Assembly: GCA_013695595.1 (NCBI GenBank)
Contig: JACDAE010000735.1
Span: 1 to 48,491, forward strand
Reading direction: 5' to 3'
From: Ktedonobacteraceae bacterium
Lineage (GTDB): Bacteria; Chloroflexota; Ktedonobacteria; Ktedonobacterales; Ktedonobacteraceae
DNA length: 48,491 nt
Of the stretch, positions 26,383 to 32,891 are shown in pieces. How positions within the stretch are numbered: position 1 is the first letter of the stretch; every line of letters starts with the position of its first letter. Below the pieces are notes generated by a model, which had not been told where the DNA came from, ran no database searches, and saw only the letters and a list, made by a program, of their open reading frames with translations. The position numbers and the translations under genes were made by a program.

Positions 26383-26661
26383 TCAATGTTGTTGATGCTC
26401 AGTTCCTATTCTTCTAATTTCAGCTATTTCACGAGAAACATTTCTCCTGTTCATGTTTAACTGACCTAGCTTTTTTCCACAATGAGGACAAGATACTACT
26501 GTTAAATCTCCCTCATGCTGAAATTGTACAAATGCAGTAGGAGCAGGGCCACCTGTAAGCCAACGTATAACATCTGAACCTTCATGCTGGAAATGAGGTT
26601 CTTGGTGGGGATGTCCAGTAAGCTTATATCTTACTTTTTGCTCTGCTGTAAGGTCTATCAT
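26383..26661 (-). CDS. Small protein with a single CxxC zinc motif
   Basis: A 92-residue soluble protein with VSCPHCGKKLGQLNMN, a half zinc ribbon that may bind zinc as a dimer or together with its His residues (HPHQEPHFQHEG and a His-rich end). Its ATG overlaps the stop of the HTH-GNAT gene by four bases, so the two are translationally coupled. No family is recognised. Confidence 0.65.
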   Translation of the reverse strand: MIDLTAEQKVRYKLTGHPHQEPHFQHEGSDVIRWLTGGPAPTAFVQFQHEGDLTVVSCPHCGKKLGQLNMNRRNVSREIAEIRRIGTEHQQH

Positions 26662-27482
26662 TGATTTTTCCTCTCTTTCAATACTTTTTGATAATCTCTT
26701 GCAAATGGTGAAGTTGTTGTTGCAAGGTCTAATTCAAAACGCTTTCTATTGCTTCCTGGTAGTGGAGGAAGTTCTGTAAAACCTGCATCTCTGCATAATT
26801 TTATTGCATGTGGTGCTCCACTTGAAGCATGAAGTTTTTCGACTATAATATCTCGTCTCGCTAAATCACCTAGCGTTTCTATACATCCTTGTATTAAACG
26901 CATACCATATAATTCCTCTTTGGGAGTACCTTTTCTAACCTGTAAATCTAAAGAGAGACTATATACAGGTTTTCCAGGCACAAAAGGGAGTATACTGTCA
27001 GGCATTTCTAATATCTGCTGGTATCTTAAGTAGAAATCGTTTTGTTCTGCGATCATTATTTCCTTTAGTATATCTTCCCTAAAAGGTATGATACCTAAGA
27101 AGCCAACTGTTATATCCTCTTTTTTTACAACATAGTATATATCGTTATTTTGTCTGTAACTGTTTAAACGAGCTTCATATCTTGGTGTGCTATTTCCCCA
27201 TAAGCTGGCGCAAATCTCGTGAATACCTCTTATATCTTCCTCTTTTGCTTTCTCAAAAATTGATGAATCAGTTCCGTATTGGAGTATGAAAATTTCCTTT
27301 GCTCTAACCATTTTATCAATGTCCGCTTTAGGGTAGTATCCTTCTTTTTTTCCAGGCGGAATAACCTTTTTTATCTTTTTTGTCTCCACATAGTGGTAAA
27401 GCGTAGAGTTACCTATTTCTAACTTTTGCATAACCTCTTTCGCCGTATAAAAACCATTTGGCGCTTTTGCTATTTTTGCCAT
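26658..27482 (-). CDS. HTH domain fused to a GNAT acetyltransferase
   Basis: A 274-residue fusion. Residues about 10-60 form an excisionase/MerR-like HTH_17 (YTAKEVMQKLEIGNSTLYHYVETKKI then GYYPKADIDKM). Residues about 80-255 resemble a GNAT fold: SLWGN, IYYVVKKEDITVGFLGIIPF, and GMRLIQGCIETLGDLARRDI leading to LHASSGAPHAIKLCRDAGF, the usual acetyl-CoA-binding and C-terminal part. GNAT enzymes acetylate amines; fused to a DNA-binding domain it may be a self-regulated toxin, a tRNA or antibiotic modifier, or a sensor. GGGGAAAA precedes the ATG. It diverges from structured RNA copy 2 and is coupled to the zinc protein at 26383. Confidence 0.72.
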   Translation of the reverse strand: MAKIAKAPNGFYTAKEVMQKLEIGNSTLYHYVETKKIKKVIPPGKKEGYYPKADIDKMVRAKEIFILQYGTDSSIFEKAKEEDIRGIHEICASLWGNSTPRYEARLNSYRQNNDIYYVVKKEDITVGFLGIIPFREDILKEIMIAEQNDFYLRYQQILEMPDSILPFVPGKPVYSLSLDLQVRKGTPKEELYGMRLIQGCIETLGDLARRDIIVEKLHASSGAPHAIKLCRDAGFTELPPLPGSNRKRFELDLATTTSPFARDYQKVLKERKNQ

Positions 27483-27560
27483 GGTCGTTTTCCCCTTTTT
27501 TTAAGATTGTAAGTGATGATCTGATAAGAGAATTATATCACTTTGTAGTCTATTGGACAA

Positions 27561-27634
27561 ATTGGAGACTTTAAGCCTTGACAATTCTTTCTCTTTCATG
27601 TTACTATTTCATTGTAGTCATTGGAGACTTTAAG
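27561..27634 (+). promoter_or_regulatory. Promoter of structured RNA copy 2 flanked by direct repeats
   Basis: TTGACA (27578-27583), 18 bases, TACTAT (27602-27607) forms the promoter; TTTCATGTTA next to the -10 is shared with copy 1. ATTGGAGACTTTAAG occurs twice, at 27561-27575 and 27620-27634, placing one copy on each side of the promoter 59 bases apart, each preceded by TTGTAGTC (27543-27550, 27613-27620). The HTH-GNAT protein encoded divergently is the obvious candidate to bind them. Confidence 0.75.
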
Positions 27635-28012
27635 ATACTTAGATCACTAAGTAGACAATGGCAAGCGGTAAAACTGCATTTTAACAAAAGAGACAGGCGG
27701 GTACGTTCCGCTCTCCATCGCGTGTGACCACTGGAAGTAAAGGCGTGTAAAGGTGGTCGAAACGGGAAACCGTGCGCAGTGTCTAGAGTCCCTTAAAACG
27801 GCTCTAGAGCTACCTTTGCAGATATCATGACCCACTGCAAGGAAGACAGATTCTAGGAAATCTCTCTGTTTGTAAGCGTGTAGTGAGCGAATGGAGATGT
27901 CCTTACCAGAGGCAATAGATAAATGCTCTTAGAGAAAGAGTCGCACACAAATGCGTGTTAATGGCTTCCTAGAAACTGTCTATCCCCTCAAAGGTCGATT
28001 GAGGGGATTTTT
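27614..28012 (+). ncRNA. Uncharacterised structured RNA, copy 2
   Basis: About 400 nt from the promoter at 27578 to a terminator (ATCCCCTCAA 27982-27991, TTGAGGGGAT 27999-28008, T tract). It shares long invariant blocks with copy 1, including CGAAACGGGAAACCGUG, GCAGUGUCUAGAGUC, CUUACCAGAGGC and the whole terminator. Pairings that differ from copy 1 but stay complementary are GACCAC/GTGGTC (27726-27731, 27753-27758), GCGT/GCGC (27720-27723, 27774-27777) and TCTCT/GGAGA (27863-27867, 27893-27897). A variable region of different hairpins lies at about 27910-27975. Stops occur in all frames. Function unknown. Confidence 0.82.
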
Positions 28013-28041
28013 CATATTCTTAGCAAGAAAGGACGGAGCTT

Positions 28042-28149
28042 GTGGAGAAATTGACTTTCAGGCTGATTTCACTTTGGTGTTTTATCGGGCCTCTTCTTCT
28101 TTGTGTGTTTCTTGTAGCGATTGGTTGGTCAACATTTTCTTGTTTGTAA
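28042..28149 (+). CDS. Possible 35-residue membrane peptide
   Basis: GTG 28042 follows AAAGGACGGAG and opens a 35-codon frame, MEKLTFRLISLWCF then a single hydrophobic helix ending GWSTFSCL. Several other tiny one- or two-helix proteins occur on this element, which supports it, but there is no homologue to compare and it may be noise. The remainder of 28013-28282 holds a hairpin leader (CTGTA/TACAG near 28208-28222, and CCTTG/CAAGG) before the next gene. Confidence 0.4.
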   Translation: MEKLTFRLISLWCFIGPLLLCVFLVAIGWSTFSCL

Positions 28150-28282
28150 CCTGGATATCCCCTCTTTCCATCTCTCCATTTCTTTTTCCACGGTTGATCT
28201 AGCCCGTCTGTATCCCCTACAGGCGGTCTAGAATGAGCCTTGATGGGCAAGGTTTTGTTTCTCAATACAAAGGAAAGTTTTC

Positions 28283-28510
28283 ATGAATACACCACCCTGG
28301 AAACAACAACGCATCATTGAGTTACCCCGCTCACAACGTCATACGGAACCGCTTCATACAATTGTTCATCGCGTGCACTGTGGAACTTCCTATACCACGA
28401 ATGATGTCTTTTGCGGCATGTGTGGAGCACCTCTTTGGAAAGAAGAAGTCTCGAATGAGTACACAACCGTCTCATTTGGGCTGACGGTTCCCAGTTGGCA
28501 ACGTGGCTAG
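28283..28510 (+). CDS. Small zinc-ribbon protein
   Basis: A 75-residue soluble protein with VHCGTSYTTNDVFCGMCGAPLW, giving a probable zinc knuckle (CG, then CGMCG). AAAGGAAAG precedes the ATG. No enzyme motif is visible. Its stop codon lies within the first hairpin of the leader at 28505, so translation through the end of this gene could affect folding of that leader. Confidence 0.65.
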   Translation: MNTPPWKQQRIIELPRSQRHTEPLHTIVHRVHCGTSYTTNDVFCGMCGAPLWKEEVSNEYTTVSFGLTVPSWQRG

Positions 28511-28562
28511 CTGGGAGACGCTAGCCTTGGTGGTCAAGGTCTAGAATTTTTGTTCCCCAACA
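28505..28562 (+). promoter_or_regulatory. Tandem-hairpin leader, copy A
   Basis: GGCTAGC/GCTAGCC (28505-28511, 28520-28526) abuts CCTTG/CAAGG (28525-28529, 28535-28539); then GTCTAGAA, GTTCCCCAACA (28552-28562) and AAAGGAG. The same order occurs at 29222-29274 with compensatory changes. A cis-acting RNA element controlling translation, or a processing site, is inferred. Confidence 0.6.
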
Positions 28563-28580
28563 CACAAAGGAGATGATACC

Positions 28581-28736
28581 ATGATTGCTCTTATTGCGCT
28601 GGTTCTTGCGATTGGTTCGGCTGTTGCGTATCCACAGGCAAAGGGTAGTGCCCGTTTTTTTTGCGGTATTGTCATGCTTGCCTCTACGGTCGGGTTTTTA
28701 TACAACATCGTGCATTTTGCTCATCCTGGATTGTAG
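28581..28736 (+). CDS. Small two-helix membrane protein
   Basis: A 51-residue protein beginning MIALIALVLAIGSAVAYP with a second hydrophobic stretch FFCGIVMLASTVGFLYNIV. AAAGGAGATGATACC gives a good site before the ATG. No family is recognised; holin-like, toxin-like or assembly roles are possible but unsupported. Confidence 0.65.
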   Translation: MIALIALVLAIGSAVAYPQAKGSARFFCGIVMLASTVGFLYNIVHFAHPGL

Positions 28737-28758
28737 CCAATGAGAAAGGGAGAAATGT

Positions 28759-29013
28759 ATGTCACGAGAAAAATACACAGTCGCCGGGGAAGTCGTGAGT
28801 GAGAACGGCGTGCAACTGCCAACGATCGTCTTTCCCCACGATGTTCCCATTCTCGAAATTGCAGTACAGGTGAACCGCCTGGAATGGCAAGGATATGAGG
28901 CTCTCTTTGAGAATGAGCAATGGAATGTTTACCTGCAAACGTCAATGGGCCTCAAAAAGAAAAAGAAGGTTGCTCATCTGTCGGATGCGTGGTTATTCAT
29001 CAATGGGTGGTAG
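28759..29013 (+). CDS. Hypothetical 84-residue soluble protein
   Basis: MSREKYTVAGEVVSENGVQL opens a compact beta-rich protein ending LSDAWLFINGW with a GLKKKKKVAHL basic stretch. GGGAGAAATGT precedes the ATG. It lies 22 bases after one tiny membrane gene and 13 bases before another, in the same rightward unit. I do not recognise it. Confidence 0.65.
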   Translation: MSREKYTVAGEVVSENGVQLPTIVFPHDVPILEIAVQVNRLEWQGYEALFENEQWNVYLQTSMGLKKKKKVAHLSDAWLFINGW

Positions 29014-29026
29014 AAAGGTTTAACTC

Positions 29027-29188
29027 ATGAAAAGACCTTTACAGTTGTTCTTAATAAGTTTAGTCGTGCTCACAGCACTGATTGCGGTTAATCGTTGGGA
29101 CTTGTCTGTCATGGTCTGGCTTGCAACCCTCTTTGGAACGCTTGCTTTTGTTTCAGGAATAACGTGTTTGTTTACCCTAGCGAATTAG
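29027..29188 (+). CDS. Small two-helix membrane protein
   Basis: A 53-residue protein with helices LQLFLISLVVLTALIAV and VMVWLATLFGTLAFVSGITC. GAAAGGTTTAACTC precedes the ATG. It resembles the protein at 28581 in size and layout but not clearly in sequence. Confidence 0.55.
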   Translation: MKRPLQLFLISLVVLTALIAVNRWDLSVMVWLATLFGTLAFVSGITCLFTLAN

Positions 29189-29221
29189 TTCAAGGTTGAC
29201 GGGTGCCAGTCGCTCATAGGT

Positions 29222-29274
29222 GGCTGGCAGACGCTAGCCCTGACAATCAGGTGTCTAGAAGGATGTTCCCCAAC
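29222..29274 (+). promoter_or_regulatory. Tandem-hairpin leader, copy B
   Basis: GGCTGGC/GCTAGCC (29222-29228, 29233-29239) and CCTGA/TCAGG (29239-29243, 29247-29251), then TGTCTAGAA and GTTCCCCAAC (29265-29274), then AAAGGAG. Against copy A, the second helix differs at two pairs (UUG/CAA to UGA/UCA) while pairing is kept, which supports an RNA structure. Confidence 0.6.
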
Positions 29275-29293
29275 GCAAAGGAGTGATACGTTT

Positions 29294-29566
29294 ATGGCAG
29301 AAACAAATACCGTTTTTAATGCAGAGAAGCTTGAGAAGGTACAAGCGCTTCTTCAGAGTCTCAAAGAGGATGCACAGAAAGCAGATGCAGACGGCGATAT
29401 GTTTATGTTGTCCGTTTATAATGATCTGCTACATGTGTGTTCCCCGATTGTCGTGAAGTCTCTGGCACGCCTGGAGCGCGAGGAAAACGCCGTTCTCAAC
29501 AAACGTGAAAAGGAGATGCGGAAACAGGTACGTGAGGAACGGGCAGCACAAAAGTTGAAAGCGTAA
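29294..29566 (+). CDS. Hypothetical helical 90-residue protein
   Basis: A charged helical protein: AEKLEKVQALLQSLKEDAQK, then SVYNDLLHVCSPIVVKSLARL and a long basic-acidic helix to the end (NKREKEMRKQVREERAAQKL). AAAGGAG precedes the ATG, just after leader copy B. It probably dimerises; no known family. Confidence 0.65.
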   Translation: MAETNTVFNAEKLEKVQALLQSLKEDAQKADADGDMFMLSVYNDLLHVCSPIVVKSLARLEREENAVLNKREKEMRKQVREERAAQKLKA

Positions 29567-29577
29567 CGTTCTTATGA

Positions 29578-29688
29578 GGGTAAAATCGTGAGTGGTGCTC
29601 ATAGAATGTTGGTGAACACATGAATAGATGTGGACATTTCATAAGCTTGTTATGAGCAGATCATGAGTTTCACGCTCACATTTTACCC
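29578..29688. repeat. Nested long inverted repeat
   Basis: GGGTAAAAT-C-GTGAG (29578-29592) is inverted as CTCAC-ATTTTACCC (29675-29688) with a single bulge, and inside it TGCTCATA (29596-29603) is inverted as TATGAGCA (29651-29658). A motif variant (GTTGGTGAACA, 29608) lies in the apical part. A T-rich tract follows, so termination is possible; a strand-initiation or transfer origin is another option. The rest of 29689-29793 is the leader of the next gene. Confidence 0.7.
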
Positions 29689-29793
29689 CGTTCTTTTTCT
29701 TTTCTTCAATTTCATCAACCATTTACCCCTATAAAACCTAAAATCGTTGTGCGTACTCAAGAAATGTTTTGACACCATTGAAAGGGAAGAGGA

Positions 29794-30759
29794 ATGGCAG
29801 CAAATACAGGGCCATTGGACCCCGCAAATAATCCTGCACCTGCACCTGCACCTGCACCTGCATCACCAAAAAACCAATCAGACCCAGCGGGTACACCTGC
29901 TTCACGCAATACAGGGCCATTAGACGGTCTATGGGGAGCGTTGGGAAACTTCTTCAAAGGTTCAGGTGAACCAAAGGCAAAAAGATACAAAGCAGGAACG
30001 GACCAAGTACCGGAAAAAGAGCAATCTGCTATTGAGAAGATGCGTGATAAACTGGCAGACTTCGATGAAGATTATAAGGATATCGGCGAACGCCTTCTCG
30101 GTGCGTTTGTGCAGGCGGTCGGCTACTTGGGGCCATTTCTGTTAGTCATCTGGGTAGGAAGTGATTTAGGCAAGTACTTTACGCCTGTTATGGATGCCAC
30201 ACCCGCCTATGGACTGGCGTACACGATGGAAGGCATTATTGCGGCTCTTTCAGTGGCAATGGGTCGTTCTTTTGCGGAAGTTGCCAGCGGTAAACCGAAC
30301 TATGGAAAAACCGCCTTAGTTGTGCTCATTTGGGCGGTCTTGAACGCAAGTAGCGCGTTTGGGCTGTATCTGGTCATCACCCACAATGGCAATGTGGCAC
30401 CAGGTATAGAGCAGGTGAGTATGGTCATTAGAGTATGCGCAATTGCCTTGGGTGATTTGGGATGTGCGGCGGTACTCATGTTCAAAGGTCGCTCTATTCA
30501 AAAGCACATTGAAAGTATCAGAAAACGTGCAACGGCAATCGGTGAACTGGCAGACGCCCAACGGGGAATTGAGGAGGCCGATAAAAATGCCGCTTTGCGT
30601 GAGCAGCAAATGAAAGCTACCCTCAAGATACAGGAAGACTTGAGTAACAAAATTGGAGAAGCTGTTTCTATGGTGATGCAATCCATTTTAGAGAAAATGG
30701 AAAAAGCACTCAAGGATGAAGGCAAGGGGAAAAACGAAGGTCGCTATGGGCGTCAGTAA
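29794..30759 (+). CDS. Four-helix membrane protein with Ala-Pro repeat and C-terminal coiled coil
   Basis: A 321-residue protein. The N-terminal cytoplasmic or exposed tail holds NTGPLD twice around an (AP)n run. Four membrane helices span about residues 105-230 (VGYLGPFLLVIWVG, MEGIIAALSVAMG, ALVVLIWAVLNASSAFG, IRVCAIALGDLGCAAVLMF). The C-terminal 80 residues are a charged coiled coil. GGGAAGAGGA precedes the ATG. No Walker motif is present, so it is not a transfer ATPase. It heads a rightward run that reaches the lytic transglycosylase, hinting at a membrane complex. Confidence 0.7.
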   Translation: MAANTGPLDPANNPAPAPAPAPASPKNQSDPAGTPASRNTGPLDGLWGALGNFFKGSGEPKAKRYKAGTDQVPEKEQSAIEKMRDKLADFDEDYKDIGERLLGAFVQAVGYLGPFLLVIWVGSDLGKYFTPVMDATPAYGLAYTMEGIIAALSVAMGRSFAEVASGKPNYGKTALVVLIWAVLNASSAFGLYLVITHNGNVAPGIEQVSMVIRVCAIALGDLGCAAVLMFKGRSIQKHIESIRKRATAIGELADAQRGIEEADKNAALREQQMKATLKIQEDLSNKIGEAVSMVMQSILEKMEKALKDEGKGKNEGRYGRQ

Positions 30760-30778
30760 CAAGTAAGGGAAAGAGGCG

Positions 30779-31273
30779 ATGCAAGAGATTGATGTGTTAC
30801 GTATGCTCATTGCACGGGCAAACAATTATGGTATCAGTGATGTACACCTTCTTCGTGGGCGTCTCTATGCGGTAACGATGAATGAAGAGGACTACACAGC
30901 GGTTGTACTCACTCATTCATTTGCCTACTATGAAAAACGGTATCACATCAGTCGAACAAGGCCCACCCTCATTGTTTGTTACGTGCATGATACCGTTGTT
31001 CCTATCCCCGTGTTATCGATGCGTGCAGGAAACTTTGCAAAAGCGTATGAGCTTCCTGCGGAAATTGAAGATATTGAGAAGCAACGATGGAGTAAAACAG
31101 GGACTCAAGTGCTTATCGGGATGTACATTAGTGGCGTACGCCTGGCACAAACGATTGTAAAAGAACTTCCTGTCTCAACCCGCAATCGGTACTTACAAAA
31201 AGTCAAAGCGCTGGGGCGGCGTCAGCGTGGACGACCTGTGGGCAATCAAAAAAGTTCAAGAAAGGATGCCTGA
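30779..31273 (+). CDS. Hypothetical 164-residue protein
   Basis: MQEIDVLRMLIARANNYGIS opens a soluble protein with a beta-rich middle (HLLRGRLYAVTMNEEDYTAV, TLIVCYVHDTVVPIPVLS) and a strongly basic tail (RRQRGRPVGNQKSSRKDA) that may bind nucleic acid. AAAGAGGCG precedes the ATG. Its stop overlaps the next ATG as TGATG, so expression is coupled. No family is recognised. Confidence 0.65.
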   Translation: MQEIDVLRMLIARANNYGISDVHLLRGRLYAVTMNEEDYTAVVLTHSFAYYEKRYHISRTRPTLIVCYVHDTVVPIPVLSMRAGNFAKAYELPAEIEDIEKQRWSKTGTQVLIGMYISGVRLAQTIVKELPVSTRNRYLQKVKALGRRQRGRPVGNQKSSRKDA

Positions 31274-31353
31274 TGGATAGCACAATCATTGTCCTGTTTA
31301 CCTTGGCTATTGTCCTTGTCATGCTGTTACGTGCATTCTGGAATTGGGAGTAA
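31273..31353 (+). CDS. 26-residue single-helix membrane peptide
   Basis: MDSTIIVLFTLAIVLVMLLR then AFWNWE, one membrane helix. The ATG shares bases with the upstream stop (TGATG), a coupling signal that supports translation. Confidence 0.5.
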   Translation: MDSTIIVLFTLAIVLVMLLRAFWNWE

Positions 31354-31358
31354 ACCGT

Positions 31359-31457
31359 ATGCTGTTTCTTCTTCTCTTCATTCTTTTGTGGGGAGTGATC
31401 ATTGCTGCCTGTTGTTTCGTGATTGCGTTTTGTCTTCAAAAACTGTTTCAGTCATAA
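31359..31457 (+). CDS. 32-residue single-helix membrane peptide
   Basis: MLFLLLFILLWGVIIAACCF then VIAFCLQKLFQS, a single helix with three Cys. GGGAG within the end of the preceding peptide gene serves as ribosome binding site. It is directly followed by a terminator. Confidence 0.5.
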   Translation: MLFLLLFILLWGVIIAACCFVIAFCLQKLFQS

Positions 31458-31520
31458 AGCGGCGGCTCTTTTCTCATAAGACTTGCAATCCTGAAAAGAA
31501 CCACCTTGTACGAATATGAA

Positions 31521-31548
31521 ACCCGCATGTTTAGTATAGCATGCGGGT
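31521..31548 (+). terminator. Terminator before the lytic transglycosylase gene
   Basis: ACCCGCATG (31521-31529) pairs with CATGCGGGT (31540-31548), followed by TTTCTTTT. A related hairpin with the same downstream sequence lies at 32837-32865. Confidence 0.85.
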
Positions 31549-31574
31549 GTTTCTTTTGAAAGAGAGGTATCCTC

Positions 31575-32309
31575 ATGCAACTTACATCACCACCTGTGCT
31601 GATTGGGCTGGTTGTCGCCGTGTTCTTGTTCTTCTTTGTGGTGTCTCGTGGGCGTTCTTCGTCGTCTGCATCAATGCTTCACCCAGCACGGCAAAAACGT
31701 TCAGGATGTGGAAGTGGAACGATCGTCCTGCTTATCCTGCTTGCACTTATCGGAGCGTTTCTCTTTGGTCGTTCAGGGACCGGACTTCCCTTCTCTTTGT
31801 CTTCTTTGACAAATGCGCTTGCCAGTTCACAGCATGCCCTAACGGTTCTTCAAGCATCGATTTCGCAACAACCCTCTTCTTCTGCATACCAATTGTTACC
31901 CATTCCGAAAACAGCCTATCCACAATATGTAGCATTGGCACAAAAAGATGCAAAAGCCATGGGGTTGGTTCCTGCCGTCTTCATTCGGCAAATAAATCAA
32001 GAGTCTGGTTTTGACCCCAACGCAAGCGGGGCGGCTGGTGAAATTGGCATCGCGCAATTCATGCCAGACACGGCGCGTTCTCTGGGAGTGAATGCACACA
32101 ACCCAGAAGCAGCACTCAACGGGGCCGCTCACTTAATGGCAAGCTACTTGCACACCTTTCACGGCGACTATGAACAAGCTCTTGCTGCCTACAATGCCGG
32201 AGGGAAAAGGGTGCAAGACGCGATAGCCAAGGACGGGGCCAACTGGAAACAGAATATCCCTCTTTCAACGCAGCACTATATTGCGATCATTCTGAACGAG
32301 GGGGCATAA
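31575..32309 (+). CDS. SLT-type lytic transglycosylase, membrane-anchored
   Basis: A 244-residue protein with two N-terminal hydrophobic segments (about 8-24 and 48-66) and a C-terminal SLT domain. Catalytic Glu143 sits in RQINQESGFDP; GEIGIAQFMPDTA and LAAYNAGGKRV complete the family pattern. The family cleaves the glycan of peptidoglycan without water to leave anhydromuramic ends; in mobile elements such enzymes (VirB1-like) open the wall for transfer machinery or phage entry. The ATG is preceded by GAGAGGTATCCTC. Its presence argues that the element makes or uses an envelope-spanning structure, though no secretion ATPase is visible. Confidence 0.88.
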   Translation: MQLTSPPVLIGLVVAVFLFFFVVSRGRSSSSASMLHPARQKRSGCGSGTIVLLILLALIGAFLFGRSGTGLPFSLSSLTNALASSQHALTVLQASISQQPSSSAYQLLPIPKTAYPQYVALAQKDAKAMGLVPAVFIRQINQESGFDPNASGAAGEIGIAQFMPDTARSLGVNAHNPEAALNGAAHLMASYLHTFHGDYEQALAAYNAGGKRVQDAIAKDGANWKQNIPLSTQHYIAIILNEGA

Positions 32310-32317
32310 CTAAAACC

Positions 32318-32536
32318 ATGGATGAGAGAAAATTGTCTGTTTCTGAAGGCTCAATTATTGAATTGCGACCTCGTAAGCGTGGGCGTGACACCGTGAAGTT
32401 ATCCAGTGAACAGCGTCAAGATATCCCACAAGAACGGGCGTTGACCACTCTTGCAAAGAAGCATGAAGATCACAAATACGCTACCCCTATCAATCGTAGG
32501 CGTCCTTGGTGGCAATTCTGGAAAAGAGGGAAATAA
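32318..32536 (+). CDS. Hypothetical basic 72-residue protein
   Basis: A highly charged protein (ELRPRKRGRDTVKLSSEQRQ) with an unusual aromatic-basic end (RRRPWWQFWKRGK) that may insert in membrane or bind nucleic acid. It follows the transglycosylase by 8 bases and touches the next gene, so it is part of that operon. Confidence 0.6.
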   Translation: MDERKLSVSEGSIIELRPRKRGRDTVKLSSEQRQDIPQERALTTLAKKHEDHKYATPINRRRPWWQFWKRGK

Positions 32537-32812
32537 ATGACCTTTCTCTATGCAGCACACCTGGCGAGAGAACATGGCTATAGTTCTTGCATCTTCTTGC
32601 CTGCTGATCATCTTCTGTATACCGTAACAAACAACACCTTTGCCCTATTCGCTTCTTGTGAAGAAATTGGGCCAGTACAATGTATCCCCTACATCGATCT
32701 GAGGACGATGAATGACGAACGTCTTCTTACAGCCTTGCAGCAATCATTGTCTCCAACGAGTACCGATAAATCGAAAACACAGCGGCGTGTCTCCAAAAAA
32801 GTACAATCCTAA
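32537..32812 (+). CDS. Hypothetical 91-residue protein
   Basis: MTFLYAAHLAREHGYSSCIF begins a soluble protein with a Lys/Arg-rich tail (DKSKTQRRVSKKVQS). It starts immediately after the preceding stop, with GAGGG in the upstream gene end as its site. No family is recognised. Confidence 0.55.
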   Translation: MTFLYAAHLAREHGYSSCIFLPADHLLYTVTNNTFALFASCEEIGPVQCIPYIDLRTMNDERLLTALQQSLSPTSTDKSKTQRRVSKKVQS

Positions 32813-32836
32813 ATGCATTCCCCTAAAGTGTTGTAA

Positions 32837-32865
32837 CCCCGCATAGCTGAATTGAGCATGCGGGG
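32837..32865 (+). terminator. Terminator before the sigma factor gene
   Basis: CCCCGCAT (32837-32844) pairs with ATGCGGGG (32858-32865), followed by CTTTTCTTT. The downstream stretch GAAAGAAAGGTTTCCTCATGCA is nearly the same as the one after the 31521 terminator. Confidence 0.85.
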
Positions 32866-32891
32866 CTTTTCTTTGAAAGAAAGGTTTCCTC

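Noticed and set aside
24591-28012. Group I or group II intron, RNase P RNA, tmRNA or retron RNA as identity of the repeated RNA.
   Set aside because: I could not find the conserved core blocks of any of these, there is no reverse transcriptase or homing nuclease beside them, and the RNA ends in its own terminator.
31541-32014. A 157-codon rightward frame overlapping the lytic transglycosylase.
   Set aside because: The overlapping frame at 31575 has all SLT motifs; this one is a shadow in another frame.
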